Shown here: positions 1 through 11,234 of the stretch, in pieces | Layout: each line of letters starts with the position of its first letter | Numbering within the stretch: the stretch's first letter is position 1 | Assembly: GCA_963746325.1 (NCBI GenBank) | Contig: CAVVBC010000005.1 | Location: 806,001 to 870,000 of the forward strand | DNA from: RPQJ01 sp963746325 | GTDB lineage: Bacteria > Pseudomonadota > Gammaproteobacteria > Steroidobacterales > Steroidobacteraceae | Direction of reading: 5' to 3' | DNA: 64,000 nucleotides | Program-made: the position numbers and the translations under genes | The notes under the pieces: model-generated | The model's input: the letters and a program-made list of their open reading frames with translations, nothing else | What the model was told of the DNA's origin: nothing | Database searches by the model: none

Positions 1-903
1 CTTGCCCGGGGCGTACGTCGCACACACGTTGCGCAACGCCGCCAGGTTGCGCTCCATGTCCGCCTGGCCGATCTGCTGCAGCCGCGCGAGCGGCACGTCA
101 ACGTGCTCGGTCGCGGCCACCATGCGCGAGAACAGTTGCGGCCCCAGCGCGTAATCCTGCGTGGCGCGCTTGCGTTCAGTCACGAGCCAGTCGGCGAGTT
201 CCTGCATCGCCTTCGCGGCACCGGCATTCGCGTCAGCCAGCTGCTGCTGCAGCTTGGGGTCCTTGATGTCGGCAAAGACGGCCGTGACATCCGTGGCGTA
301 GAACTGGGCGAAGCCGCCGAACGCGTTGATGCCGTACTCGATCCAGGGCGCCGGCATGGGCGTGCGCAGGTTCGCCCGGATCTGCGCGGCCGCGCGCGGC
401 ACCTCGCGCGCATAGGCGATGTACGCGCGCATGCGGGTCTCGAGCGGCGCGTAGGGCTTGCTCAGGTAGATCTCCGGATCGAGCAGGCCGAGGTAGTACG
501 CGGGATTGCGGCGCGGCCATTCGGCTTCCTTCTTCCAGAACAGCTCGACGTCGAGCGCAGCCAGCAGATAGGCACGCTCGCGCTGGCGCGATTCCGACAA
601 GGTGGCCGGGTCGATGGCCTGGATGCGGGCCCGCGCCGCTTCGACCCGCGCGAGGTCCTGGCGCAGGGCGGCCTCGCTCAGGTCGGGCAGCTGCCCGTCG
701 AATTCATGGCGGCCGGCATACACGGCCGTCACGGGGTTGGCCGCGAAATGCCCGGCGATGAACTGCGCCACGTCCGCATCCCAGGCGGCGTCGGCCGTCG
801 GCGCGGCGGTCCGCGCGGAAGCAGGGCTCATGCCGCAGGCCCATGTCGCCATGACCAGCAATGGCAGCAGGCGGGTCAGTCGCAGCGTGGCAGGTGGGCG
901 CAT
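1..903 (-). CDS. DUF885 family secreted peptidase-like protein, 3' end cut by window edge
   Basis: The minus frame opens with ATG at 903 and stays open for 301 codons to base 1, so the C-terminal half lies outside the window. The first 30 or so residues form a signal peptide: basic start, hydrophobic core with LLPLLVMATWACG, then an Ala/Ser-rich cleavage region. The mature start (DADVAQFIAGHFAANPVTAVYAG, in part) and the run of helical segments match the N-terminal half of DUF885 proteins, which are putative zinc peptidases. The HxxH region expected further on is not in view. The protein is inferred to act in the periplasm on peptides. It is divergent from uvrD with 96 bp between the starts. 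A second DUF885 gene lies at 60.1 kb. Family assignment is fairly secure; substrate is unknown. Confidence 0.75.
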   Translation of the reverse strand, partial: MRPPATLRLTRLLPLLVMATWACGMSPASARTAAPTADAAWDADVAQFIAGHFAANPVTAVYAGRHEFDGQLPDLSEAALRQDLARVEAARARIQAIDPATLSESRQRERAYLLAALDVELFWKKEAEWPRRNPAYYLGLLDPEIYLSKPYAPLETRMRAYIAYAREVPRAAAQIRANLRTPMPAPWIEYGINAFGGFAQFYATDVTAVFADIKDPKLQQQLADANAGAAKAMQELADWLVTERKRATQDYALGPQLFSRMVAATEHVDVPLARLQQIGQADMERNLAALRNVCATYAPGK

Positions 904-980
904 GAGTCGATTCCTGTGAATGCGGTCGGGCAGAAGGGATGCCGGACTCGGTACTTTACGCGAGGCGAGCGGGAGTCCTG

Positions 981-986
981 TAGAAT
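981..986 (+). promoter_or_regulatory. -10-like element ahead of uvrD
   Basis: TAGAAT lies 13 bases before the uvrD ATG at 1000. Transcription would start about 993, giving a leader of only a few bases. No good -35 hexamer is seen at 16-18 bp, so this is a weak call. Confidence 0.3.
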
Positions 987-999
987 CCGCGGCCTTCCG

Positions 1000-3214
<2,215 letters not shown>

Positions 3215-3279
3215 GCGTTTCTAGGGGGCTGACTCGGTTTCGCACTAGAATGGCGCGCAGCCCCACAGGTCCTTAAAGC

Positions 3280-4668
3280 TTGAAAATCATCATCCTCGGG
3301 GCCGGCCAGGTCGGCCGGACGGCGGCGTACCACCTGGCCCGCGAAGAGGCCAACGACGTTACGGTCGTCGATACCGACGAGCGGTTGCTGCGCGACCTCC
3401 AGGACCGCATCGACATCCGCACCGTCCAGGGCAACGCGGCGAGTCCGCGCACGCTCGAGACGGCGGGCGCGCGCGACGCCGACATGCTCGTCGCCCTGAC
3501 CAACAGCGACGAAACCAACATGGTCGCGTGTCACGTGGCGTGGAGCCTGTTCGGCACCAGGACCAAGATCGCGCGCATCCGCTCCCGCGACTATACGAAG
3601 CAGGCGAACCTGTTCGTGTCGACCGAAGGGGCCGAGGCGCCGACGGGGTTTTCCGGCTTCGCGGTAGACATGTACCTGAGTCCCGAGGAAGCCGTCACCG
3701 CCTACATCGAGCGACTGATCCGCTACCCGGGCGCGCTGCAGGTCGTCGATTTCGCCGAGGGCAGGGTGCGGCTCGTGGGACTCAAGGCCCTGAAGGGCGG
3801 CGCGCTGGTCGGCCGCCCGATCCGCGAGCTGAAAGGCCACATGCGCAACAGCGAAGCGCGCGTGGCGGCGATGTATCGCGACGGCGAAAGCGTCGAGCCC
3901 GACGGCGACACGGTGATCCAGGACGGCGACGAGGTGTTCTTCGTCGCCGCCACGCAGGACATCCGTGCCGTCATGAAGGAGATGCAGAAGCTCGAGGACC
4001 CGGTGAAGCGCGTCGTCATCGCAGGCGGCGGCAACATCGGCTACCGGCTCGCGCAGACGCTCGACGACGAGAACCAGGTCAAGGTGATCGAGCGCGACAG
4101 CAAGCGCGCGCGCCAGATCTCGGAGACGCTGCGCAACGCCATCGTGCTGGTGGGAGACGCGGCGGACGAGGAGCTGCTGGTCGAGGAAAACATCGACAGC
4201 GTCGACGTGTTCTGCGCGCTGACCAACTCCGAGGAAGCCAACATCCTCTCGGCCATGCTCGCCAAGCGGCTGGGCGCGCGGCGCGTGATGGCGCTGATCA
4301 GCCGGCCCGCGTATGCGGATCTCACGCAGAAAGGCTCGATCGACGTGGCGATCTCGCCGCAGACCGTGACCATCGGCTCGCTGCTCGCGTACGTGCGGCG
4401 TGGCGACGTGGTGCAGGTGCACTCGCTGCGGCGCGGCGCCGCCGAAGCGATGGAAACCATCGCGCACGGCCTGCGCGGCGGCAAGGTGGTCGGGCGCCCG
4501 ATCGAGGACATCCGCCTGCCCGAAGGCGCGAAGATCGTGACGCTGGTGCGCGGCGAGCAGGTGATCATGGCGCACCACGACACCGTGATCGAGAACGGCG
4601 ATCACGTGATCCTGTTCCTCTCGGACAAGCGCCACGTGGAACAGGTCGAGCGCCTGTTCCAGACCTGA
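3280..4668 (+). CDS. trkA: Trk K+ uptake system NAD-binding regulatory subunit TrkA
   Basis: TrkA is the cytoplasmic nucleotide-binding gate of the TrkH K+ channel. The 462 aa (E. coli 458) show two RCK halves. Each has a Rossmann motif (GAGQVG at residues 7-12; AGGGNIGY near 248) followed by a TrkA_C domain ending in phrases such as GDEVFFVA and GDHVILFL. Translation starts at TTG 3280, because MKIIILGAGQVG is the family N terminus and no ATG is available. The gene begins 65 bp after uvrD. trkH follows after 26 bp, so the two are surely cotranscribed. No frameshift is seen in trkA, in contrast to trkH just downstream. Confidence 0.95.
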   Translation: MKIIILGAGQVGRTAAYHLAREEANDVTVVDTDERLLRDLQDRIDIRTVQGNAASPRTLETAGARDADMLVALTNSDETNMVACHVAWSLFGTRTKIARIRSRDYTKQANLFVSTEGAEAPTGFSGFAVDMYLSPEEAVTAYIERLIRYPGALQVVDFAEGRVRLVGLKALKGGALVGRPIRELKGHMRNSEARVAAMYRDGESVEPDGDTVIQDGDEVFFVAATQDIRAVMKEMQKLEDPVKRVVIAGGGNIGYRLAQTLDDENQVKVIERDSKRARQISETLRNAIVLVGDAADEELLVEENIDSVDVFCALTNSEEANILSAMLAKRLGARRVMALISRPAYADLTQKGSIDVAISPQTVTIGSLLAYVRRGDVVQVHSLRRGAAEAMETIAHGLRGGKVVGRPIEDIRLPEGAKIVTLVRGEQVIMAHHDTVIENGDHVILFLSDKRHVEQVERLFQT

Positions 4669-4694
4669 GCCGGCCCGCTACGCGCAGTCGCTCC

Positions 4695-6147
4695 GTGCTT
4701 GCCGTACTCAACGTCCTCGGGTCTATGCTGATGCTGTTCAGCGTCACCTACCTGCTGCCGATCGTGACGTCGCTGATCTACGCCGACGGGCTGCTGGTCG
4801 ACTTCGTCTATGCAGCGGTGGATTCCTGGCGGTCGGCGCCGGCCTCGTCGCCCTCACGCGACGGCACAAGCGCGAGTTGCGTTCGCGTGACGGCTTCCTG
4901 CTCGTCACGCTCGGCTGGATTTTCATGTCGGCTATCGCCACGGTGCCGTTGCTGATCGCGCTGCCGGGCCTGACCTTCACCGATGCGTTCTTCGAGACGA
5001 TGTCGGGCCTCAGCACGACGGGCGCGACCGTGCTGACCGGTCTCGATAACATGGCGCCTTCACTGAACTGTGGCGACACGCACTGCAACTGGTACGGCGG
5101 CATGGGCATCATCGTGCTCGTGGTCGCGATCCTGCCGATGCTCGGCGTCGGCGGCATGCAGCTCTACAAGGCCGAGACGCCGGGTCCGGTCAAGAACGAG
5201 AAGCTGACGCCGCGCATCACGCAGACCGCCAGCGCGCTCTGGTTGGTCTACCTGCTGATCACGATTGCATGCATCCTCAGCCTGTAGGCTTGCCGGCATG
5301 AACTGGTTCGACGCTGTCTGCCACGCGTTCGCGACGCTCGCGCTGGGCGGATTCTCGACTTACGACGCCAGCGTCGGCGCATTTCGACTCGGTGGCGATC
5401 GAAGTCGTGCTGATCGTTTTCATGCTCATAGCTGCCATGAATTTCGCACGGCATTTCATTGCCTGGCAGCAGAAGAGCCTGCGCACGTACTGCGACCGAC
5501 ATCGAAGCCAAGGCGATGCTCGTCATCATCGCCGTCGCACCGTGGGCGTCGCTCTGTATATCTGGCTGCACGGCGTTTACCCGGACTTCTGGGCGGCACT
5601 GCGCCACATGGCGTTTAACCTGGTCTCGTATCGCGACGGACTGCGGCTTCGTCAGCCAGGACTACGCTGCGTGGCCGATGTTCGCGCCGATGGTCATCCT
5701 CATGCTCTCCTGCTACTGCGCAAACACCGGGTCGACGGGCGGCGGCATCAAGATGTTCCGCACGCTCGTGCTGTTCCGGCAGGCGCAGCGGCGAACTGTT
5801 CCTGCTCGTCCACCCGGCAGCCGTCACGCCGGTGAAGATCGGGCAGCAGGTGGTCGCCAACAAGATCGTCTTCGCCGTACTCGCGTTCGTGGTGCTGTAC
5901 TTCGGCACCGTGGTAACCTTGACCTTCCTGCTGCTGGCCAGCGGGCTCGACTTCATCAGCGCGTTCTCCGCGGTGATCGCGTGCATCAACAACGCCGGCC
6001 CGGGCCTCGGCGTGGTCGGGCCCGCCAGCAACTATCAGGGGCTGACAGACTTCCAGACCTGGATCTGCTCCTTGGCCATGCTGCTCGGCCGCCTCGAGAT
6101 CTTCTCGATGCTGGTTCTTGTTCACGCCGACGTTCTGGCGCAAATAA
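4695..6147 (+). pseudogene. trkH: Trk K+ transporter TrkH, broken by about eight indels in this sequence
   Basis: TrkH is the membrane pore of the Trk K+ system. Segments in all three frames match successive parts of TrkH: FFETMSGLSTTGATVL (first P-loop), GGMGIIVLVVAILPMLGVGGMQL, ALGGFSTYDASVG, ANTGSTGGGIKMFRTL, NNAGPGLGVVGPASN, and a C-terminal MLLGRLEIFSMLVL then FTPTFWRK before TAA at 6145. Joining them needs changes near 4820 (base missing), 5286, 5376, 5495, 5545 (missing), 5629, 5790 and 6120 (each otherwise an extra base). The start is taken as GTG 4695; E. coli TrkH begins a few residues earlier in alignment. Protein-level conservation persists across every break, which argues for sequencing error over decay. 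If the indels are real, Trk transport would be lost. Confidence 0.85.
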
Positions 6148-6157
6148 GCGGGAGCCC

Positions 6158-8527
6158 ATGCCGAAGAAGCGCAAACTCAAAGCCACGACCCGCCGCAAGC
6201 TGCAGCGCGGCTTCGCGCTCATCGCGCTGCTGGGCCTGCTGGCCGCAATCGTGCTGGTCGCCGTGCTCGACCGCCGCGTCACGCAGCAGTTCGAAGGCCG
6301 TCGCTGGACGCTGCCGGCACGCGTGTATGCGCAACCACTCGAGTTGTACGTCGGACAGAGTCTCTCCGCCGCTCGCTTCGCCCAGGAACTCGCCCGCCTG
6401 GGTTACCTGGCACAGGTGCCGGTCGACCGGCCGGGCACGTTCCGGCGCAAGGGCGAAACGGTCGACGTGTTCGTGCGCGATTTCCGCTTTTCGGACGAGC
6501 AGCAGGCTGCGCAGAAACTGCGGCTGGGGTTCGACGGCGAGACGGTCACCGCGCTCACGAACGCAGCCGGCACCGACGTGCCGGTGTACCGCCTCGACCC
6601 GCTGCTGATCGGCAGCATTTTCCCGATCCACGGCGAGGACCGCATCATCGTGTCCCCGACCGAGGTGCCCGCGTTGCTGCCCGAGGCGCTGAAGGCCGTC
6701 GAGGACCGCAAGTTCGAAAGCCATCACGGCGTGAACCCGCTCGCGATCCTGCGCGCGCTGTTCGTCAACGTGCGTGCGGGCCAGGTCGAGCAAGGCGGCA
6801 GCACGCTCACGCAGCAGCTGGTCAAGAGCTACTTCCTCGACAGCCGGCGCACCCTGCGGCGCAAGGGCGAGGAAGCGGTGATGGCGTTCATTCTCGAATC
6901 ACGGTTCGAGAAGGCGGACATCATGAACGCGTACATCAACGAAATTTACCTCGGACAGGACGGCAGGCGCGCCGTCCACGGCTTCGGCCTCGCGAGCCAG
7001 TTCTATTTCGGCAAGCCGCTCAGCGAACTGAAGCTGCCCGAGATCGCGCTGCTGGTCGCGATCGTGCGCGGGCCGTCGTACTACGATCCGCGCCGGCACG
7101 AGCAACGCGCGCTCGAGCGACGCAACCTGGTGCTCAAGGTGCTGGCCGAACAGGGCGTCGTAAAGCCCGAAGAAGCCGCGCGCGCAGCCAAGGCGCCGCT
7201 CGGCATCACCGACACGGCGGGTCGCTCGGCGAATTACTTCCCGGCCTTCCTCGACCTGGTGCGTCGCCAGTTGCGCGAGGACTACCAGGAGCAGGCCCTC
7301 ACTGAAACGGGCCTCACCGTGTTCAGCACGCTCGACCCGCTGCTGCAGGAGAAGGCCGAGCAAGCACTCAGCGCCGAGCTCGAGCGGCAGGACAAGGGCG
7401 GCCGCAAGGCTGCGCGTGGTCTCGAGGGCTCGATGGTGGTCACGACGCCGCAGACCGGCGAGGTCGTCGCGGTCGTCGGTGGACGTCGCGCCTCGTTCGA
7501 TGGCTTCAATCGCGCGCTCGACATGAAGCGACCGATCGGCTCGCTGGCCAAGCCGATGGTGTATCTCGCGGCGCTGCAGTCGGGCAACTTCACGCCCGCG
7601 TCGGTGGTCATGGACGAACCCATCGAGCTCAAGCTCGAAAGCGGCGACCTGTGGAAGCCGAACAACTACGACCGGAAGATCCACGGCCAGGTGACGCTGG
7701 TGCGCGCGCTGACGCAGTCGTACAACCTGGCGACGGTCAACCTCGGGCTCGAAGTCGGCCTCGGCCCCATCGCCAAGACCTACGTGCAGCTGGGTCTCGC
7801 CGAAGCACCGCCCAGGTATCCGTCCATCATGCTCGGCACCGCGCAGCTGAACCCGGTCGAAGTGGCACAGATGTACAACACGCTGGCCAACGGCGGGTTC
7901 CGCTCGCCGCTGCGCGCCGTGCGCGCGGTCATCGACGAGGAAGGCAAGGCGCTCAAGGCGCCCGAGCTGGAGGTGACCGAAGCCGCGCCTGCAGAAGCGG
8001 TGTACGCGTTGAACCGCATGCTGATCGAAGTGTTCGAACGCGGCACGGCGCGCCCGGCGCGCAAGGCGCTGCCGCCGAACCTGGTCGTCGCCGGCAAGAC
8101 CGGCACGTCGAATGACTACCGTGACAGCTGGTTCGCGGGGTTTTCGGGCGGTCACGTGATCGTGGTGTGGATGGGTCACGACGACAACGCACCGACGGGC
8201 CTGACCGGCACGACCGGCGCGCTGCAGGCCTGGACCCGCCTGATGGCGTCGATCACGACGACCTCGTTCGAGCCGCTGATGCCCGAAGCGGTCGAGGACC
8301 GCTGGATCGAGTACTACTCGGGGCTCGAAACCTCGCCCTACTGCTCGGGCTCGGCCGTGAGCATGCCGTTCGAGCTGGGCACGGTCCTCAATCCCAGCCC
8401 GTCCTGCCCACCGAGCACCACGCAGGAGGAGGCTGCGCTGATGCAGCCGTTGTTGCAGGACGCCCCGAACGAGGCGGACGTCCCGCTTCCGGGCACGGGC
8501 AGCGAACCCTCAGCCAATCCGCCTTGA
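6158..8527 (+). CDS. mrcB: Bifunctional penicillin-binding protein 1B (glycosyltransferase/transpeptidase)
   Basis: This class A PBP polymerises and cross-links peptidoglycan. It is 789 aa. Residues 1-20 are basic and cytoplasmic, followed by one membrane helix (ALIALLGLLAAIVLVAVL). A UB2H-like region follows, then the GT51 domain with catalytic E182 in EDRKFESHHGVNP and QGGSTLTQQLVKSYF. The transpeptidase has SLAK starting at S462, SYN in TQSYNLATVNLG and KTGTS near residue 645. The ATG at 6158 has GGAG seven bases upstream and follows trkH by 10 bp. Fusion-like open frame further upstream is TrkH sequence and is not part of this protein. An outer-membrane LpoB-type activator is not recognised nearby, though the lipoprotein downstream is a candidate partner. 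Confidence 0.94.
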   Translation: MPKKRKLKATTRRKLQRGFALIALLGLLAAIVLVAVLDRRVTQQFEGRRWTLPARVYAQPLELYVGQSLSAARFAQELARLGYLAQVPVDRPGTFRRKGETVDVFVRDFRFSDEQQAAQKLRLGFDGETVTALTNAAGTDVPVYRLDPLLIGSIFPIHGEDRIIVSPTEVPALLPEALKAVEDRKFESHHGVNPLAILRALFVNVRAGQVEQGGSTLTQQLVKSYFLDSRRTLRRKGEEAVMAFILESRFEKADIMNAYINEIYLGQDGRRAVHGFGLASQFYFGKPLSELKLPEIALLVAIVRGPSYYDPRRHEQRALERRNLVLKVLAEQGVVKPEEAARAAKAPLGITDTAGRSANYFPAFLDLVRRQLREDYQEQALTETGLTVFSTLDPLLQEKAEQALSAELERQDKGGRKAARGLEGSMVVTTPQTGEVVAVVGGRRASFDGFNRALDMKRPIGSLAKPMVYLAALQSGNFTPASVVMDEPIELKLESGDLWKPNNYDRKIHGQVTLVRALTQSYNLATVNLGLEVGLGPIAKTYVQLGLAEAPPRYPSIMLGTAQLNPVEVAQMYNTLANGGFRSPLRAVRAVIDEEGKALKAPELEVTEAAPAEAVYALNRMLIEVFERGTARPARKALPPNLVVAGKTGTSNDYRDSWFAGFSGGHVIVVWMGHDDNAPTGLTGTTGALQAWTRLMASITTTSFEPLMPEAVEDRWIEYYSGLETSPYCSGSAVSMPFELGTVLNPSPSCPPSTTQEEAALMQPLLQDAPNEADVPLPGTGSEPSANPP

Positions 8528-8572
8528 TCTGCGGCGCGAGGGGGCCGGACAATCCCTGCCGAGGTACCCCGA

Positions 8573-9144
8573 ATGCTGCCGTTGATGCGAACCGTCGCCG
8601 CCTTTGCCCTGCTCGCATCTGCCGGCTGCAGCCTGCAGCCGTTCCAAACCGAGCCGACCCCCGCGCCCCCGCGCTCGTCGCCCGCCGGCAGCGGTCCCGG
8701 TCATCCCGGAGCCCCCGACGGTCACCTCGACCATGCCGACCGAACCGGTCGTACAGGGACCGGCGCCGTCGATCCCGGTGCCGCGCGAGCGGCCGCGTGT
8801 GGCGCCGGCAACGCTGAGCCCGGCGAGCAGCGCGCTGGTCACGCTGTCGCAGAATCAGCGCAAGAAGGGCGACCTGCCCGGCGCGGCGGGCTCGCTGGAC
8901 CGCGCCTTGCGGATCGAACCGGGCAACCCGCTGCTGTGGATCGAGATGGGCCGGCTGCGCATGGACCAGCGCAATTACGCGCAGGCCGAAGCCATGGGTC
9001 GCAAGGCATTGTCGATGGCCCCCGGGGACAACCGCACCCAGTCGAGCGCCTGGCAACTCATCGCCGACTCGCTGCGGGCTCGCGGCAAGAACCCTGCAGG
9101 CGCAGGAAGCACTGGATCGCTCAAAAGAGCTTGTATCCAAATGA
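8573..9144 (+). CDS. TPR-repeat lipoprotein downstream of PBP1b; two frameshifts
   Basis: The N terminus MLPLMRTVAAFALLASAGCS is a lipoprotein signal with Cys19 as the likely lipidated residue. A Pro-rich linker follows, then one or two TPR-like helices (SQNQRKKGDLPGAAGSLDRAL; NPLLWIEMGRLRMDQRNYAQA). The frame changes near 8675 (extra base) and again near 9105, after which AQEALDRSKELVSK ends at TGA 9142-9144. Reconstructed length is about 190 aa. It lies 45 bp after mrcB in the same direction, so a role in cell-wall synthesis, for example as a PBP1b accessory lipoprotein, is a reasonable guess but is not shown by sequence. No closer family name is recognised. Confidence 0.7.
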
Positions 9145-9148
9145 GGAC

Positions 9149-9265
9149 GGCTATGGAATTCCATTCCTAGGCCATATTCCTGTTATTTTTTCATACCATA
9201 GCCCACTTCGGCAAAATTCACCTGCATGAGCATGGCTTTCTCGATCGATTAAGCAGTGAAGTGGG
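9149..9265. repeat. AT-rich nested inverted repeats between the TPR lipoprotein and dtd
   Basis: The spacer from 9145 to 9289 is visibly AT-richer than its surroundings. It holds two inverted repeats with perfect 8-base arms: GGCTATGG at 9149-9156 with CCATAGCC at 9196-9203, and CCCACTTC at 9202-9209 with GAAGTGGG at 9258-9265. The first loop also contains the palindrome GGAATTCC. The two hairpins abut and overlap by two bases. There is a T6 run at 9186-9191 inside the first loop. This could be a transcription terminator region, a small foreign element, or a degraded repeat; no transposase is present. Confidence 0.5.
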
Positions 9266-9289
9266 ATTGATAGAGTAGATAATTAAATC

Positions 9290-9756
9290 GTGATCCTGCT
9301 TATTCAACGTGTTTCTGAAGCTTCGGTACGGGTTGAGAAGCGCTTGTGGGCCAGATTGGTCCAGGCTTGCTGGCTTTCGTGGCCGTGGAGCCCGGTGATG
9401 ACGACGCCACGGCCCGCCGTCTGGTCGAGCGAGCCGTGGCTTACCGGGTGTTCGAGGATGCCGCAGGCAAGATGAACTTGAGCCTCGCCGAGGTGGGCGG
9501 CGAGCTGCTGCTGGTCTCGCAGTTCACGCTGGCCGCGGACACGCGCAAGGGTTTGCGCCCGAGCTTCACCACGGCCGCGCCACCGGAACTCGGCCGCGAA
9601 CTGTTCGAGCGGGTGGTGACTCATGCCCGGGCGGCGCTGCCCGGGAAGGTCGCCACGGGCCGCTTCGGCGCCAACATGAAAGTTGCGCTGGTGAACGACG
9701 GTCCCGTCACGTTCTGGCTGCGGTTTTCCGCAGCCGGTGCAAACGAGTCGTCATGA
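9290..9756 (+). CDS. dtd: D-aminoacyl-tRNA deacylase; one frameshift
   Basis: Dtd hydrolyses D-aminoacyl-tRNAs and so recycles mischarged tRNA. The family start MILLIQRVSEASVRVE is read from GTG 9290. The rest (GPGLLAFVAVEPGDD, GKMNLSLAEVGGELLLVSQFTLAADT, RPSF and the C-terminal NDGPVTFWL) is in the next frame. A single missing base near 9345 joins them (KRLVGQIGPG expected). SQFTLAADT and GPVTFWL are the two active-site signatures. Reconstructed length is about 155 aa, against 145 in E. coli. The gene sits just before tatABC, as in several gammaproteobacteria. Confidence 0.9.
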
Positions 9757-9804
9757 CGATTGTCGTATGATGGCGGCCCCTCATTGCGGGCCCCGGAGAA
9801 CTCC

Positions 9805-10051
9805 ATGGGTATTGGTTTTCGCGAACTTCTCATCATCCTGGCGATCGCGCTCGTCCTGTTCGGGGCCAAGAAGCTGAAGAACGTCGGCTCGGACCTCGGT
9901 TCGGCCGTGCGTGGCTTCAAGAAAGCCATGAACGATGGCGAGGACGAGCAGAGCAAGCAGCTGACCGACCTGACCGGCGGGCACCGACAAGGACGCCGAG
10001 TTCAAGGAACGTTCGGCTGCGCCGGCCGACTCGGACCGCAAGACGGGCTGA
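9805..10051 (+). CDS. tatA: Sec-independent translocase subunit TatA; frameshift near the 3' end
   Basis: TatA forms the folded-protein channel of the Tat pathway. The ATG at 9805 opens MGIGFRELLIILAIALVLFG (one membrane helix), then the FGAKKLKNVG hinge and the amphipathic helix SDLGSAVRGFKKAM. An extra G near 9977-9981 throws the tail out of frame. Without it the end reads LTGTDKDAEFKERSAAPADSDRKTG and stops at 10049-10051, 10 bp before tatB. Length is about 81 aa, normal for TatA. An upstream ATG at 9760 in the same frame gives no TatA-like residues and is rejected. Confidence 0.92.
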
Positions 10052-10061
10052 GCCCGGCGGC

Positions 10062-10452
10062 ATGTTCGAGGTCGGCTTCACCGAGATCGTACTGATCTTC
10101 GGCATCGCGCTGCTGGTGCTGGGGCCGGCGCGGCTGCCGAAGCTGGCGGCCGACCTGGGCCGCTGGGCCGGGCGAGCCCGCACGATGGCCCGGCAACTGC
10201 GTACCCAGCTCGAGCAGGAAACGCAGTTCGATCCCCTGAAGGACATCAGGTCGGCCATGGACGCGCCGTCGAACACCATCCACCCGGCGCCCGCGCCGCC
10301 CGCTGCGGCGGCCGACGCCGACTCGCGCTCGGCTCCGGCGCAGGCGGCAGAAAGCGTTTCGCCGCCGGTGGGTGCGCCAGATCGCTGCGCTGGCGGACCC
10401 CGTGAATTCCCCACCGGACGCTGACGGCGTCACCGGACAAGACGGTCGCTGA
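10062..10452 (+). CDS. tatB: Sec-independent translocase subunit TatB; probable frameshift in tail
   Basis: TatB recognises twin-arginine substrates with TatC. MFEVGFTEIVLIFGIALLVLG is the single membrane helix, followed by the conserved GPARLPKLAADLGRWAGRAR amphipathic helix. As printed, the frame stops at 10424. An alternative frame from about 10345 reads a basic then acidic tail (RRWVRQIAALADPVNSPP) and stops at 10450-10452, overlapping the tatC ATG as TGATG. That coupling makes the longer, frameshifted form more likely. The tail is poorly conserved in TatB, so homology cannot decide. Confidence 0.88.
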
Positions 10453-11225
10453 TGAGCCAAAGCACGGGTGAAGGCGAGCCGTTGGCGGAAGGCACGCTCG
10501 TCTCGCACCTGCTGGAGCTGCGAGACCGCCTGCTGCGCTCGGTCATCGCGGTAACGATCTGCTTCGTGCCGCTGGCCTTCTTCCAGAACGAGCTGTTCAC
10601 TCTCGTCGCCAAGCCCTTGATCGACAAGTTGCCGGAAGGCACTTCGCTCATCGCGACCAGCGTCGTGTCGCCGTTCATGGCGCCCCTCAAGCTCTCGCTG
10701 ATCTGCGCCATCTTCCTGGCCATGCCCTACGTGCTGCTGCAGATCTGGGGGTTCGTGGCACCCGGCCTGTACAAGCGCGAGCGGCGCTTCGCGCTGCCGA
10801 TGATCGTCTCGAGCATCGTGCTGTTCTATGCGGGCATGGCGTTCGCCTACTACGTGGTCTTTCCGCTGATGTTCCAGTTCCTGGCGACCACGACGCCGGT
10901 CGGCGTGAAGATGATGACCGACATCGCGAACTACCTGGACTTCGTGCTGCTGCTGTTCCTCGCGTTCGGCATCGCGTTCGAGATGCCGGTGGCGGTGGTG
11001 CTGCTGGTGGTGACGGGCCTGGTGAAGATCGACACGCTCACCCGCAACCGCGGCTACGTGATCCTGGGAATATTCGTCCTCGCCGCGTTCCTGACGCCGC
11101 CCGATGCCGTGTCGCAGAGCTTCATGGCCGTCCCGATGTACCTGCTGTACGAGGCAGGCATCGTGTTCGCGCGCATGATCCAGAAGAGCCGCGGCGTCGA
11201 CGCGCCCGCCCCGTCCGAAGGCTGA
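10452..11225 (+). CDS. tatC: Sec-independent translocase subunit TatC
   Basis: TatC is the six-helix receptor for twin-arginine signal peptides. The 257 aa contain the signature regions EGTLVSHLLELRDRLLRS near the N terminus, FMAPLKLSL, the PLMFQFLATTTPVGVKMMTDIANYLDF loop region and GIAFEMPVAVVLLV, then DAVSQSFMAVPMYLLYE. It starts at the ATG overlapping the probable tatB stop. One possible Tat client in the window is the RR-signal protein at 57.4 kb. Confidence 0.95.
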   Translation: MSQSTGEGEPLAEGTLVSHLLELRDRLLRSVIAVTICFVPLAFFQNELFTLVAKPLIDKLPEGTSLIATSVVSPFMAPLKLSLICAIFLAMPYVLLQIWGFVAPGLYKRERRFALPMIVSSIVLFYAGMAFAYYVVFPLMFQFLATTTPVGVKMMTDIANYLDFVLLLFLAFGIAFEMPVAVVLLVVTGLVKIDTLTRNRGYVILGIFVLAAFLTPPDAVSQSFMAVPMYLLYEAGIVFARMIQKSRGVDAPAPSEG

Positions 11226-11234
11226 GCCCGCACC

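Noticed and set aside
103..999. Upstream extension of uvrD to base 103
   Set aside because: The extra 300 residues are the reverse of the DUF885 gene, and UvrD homology begins at 1000.
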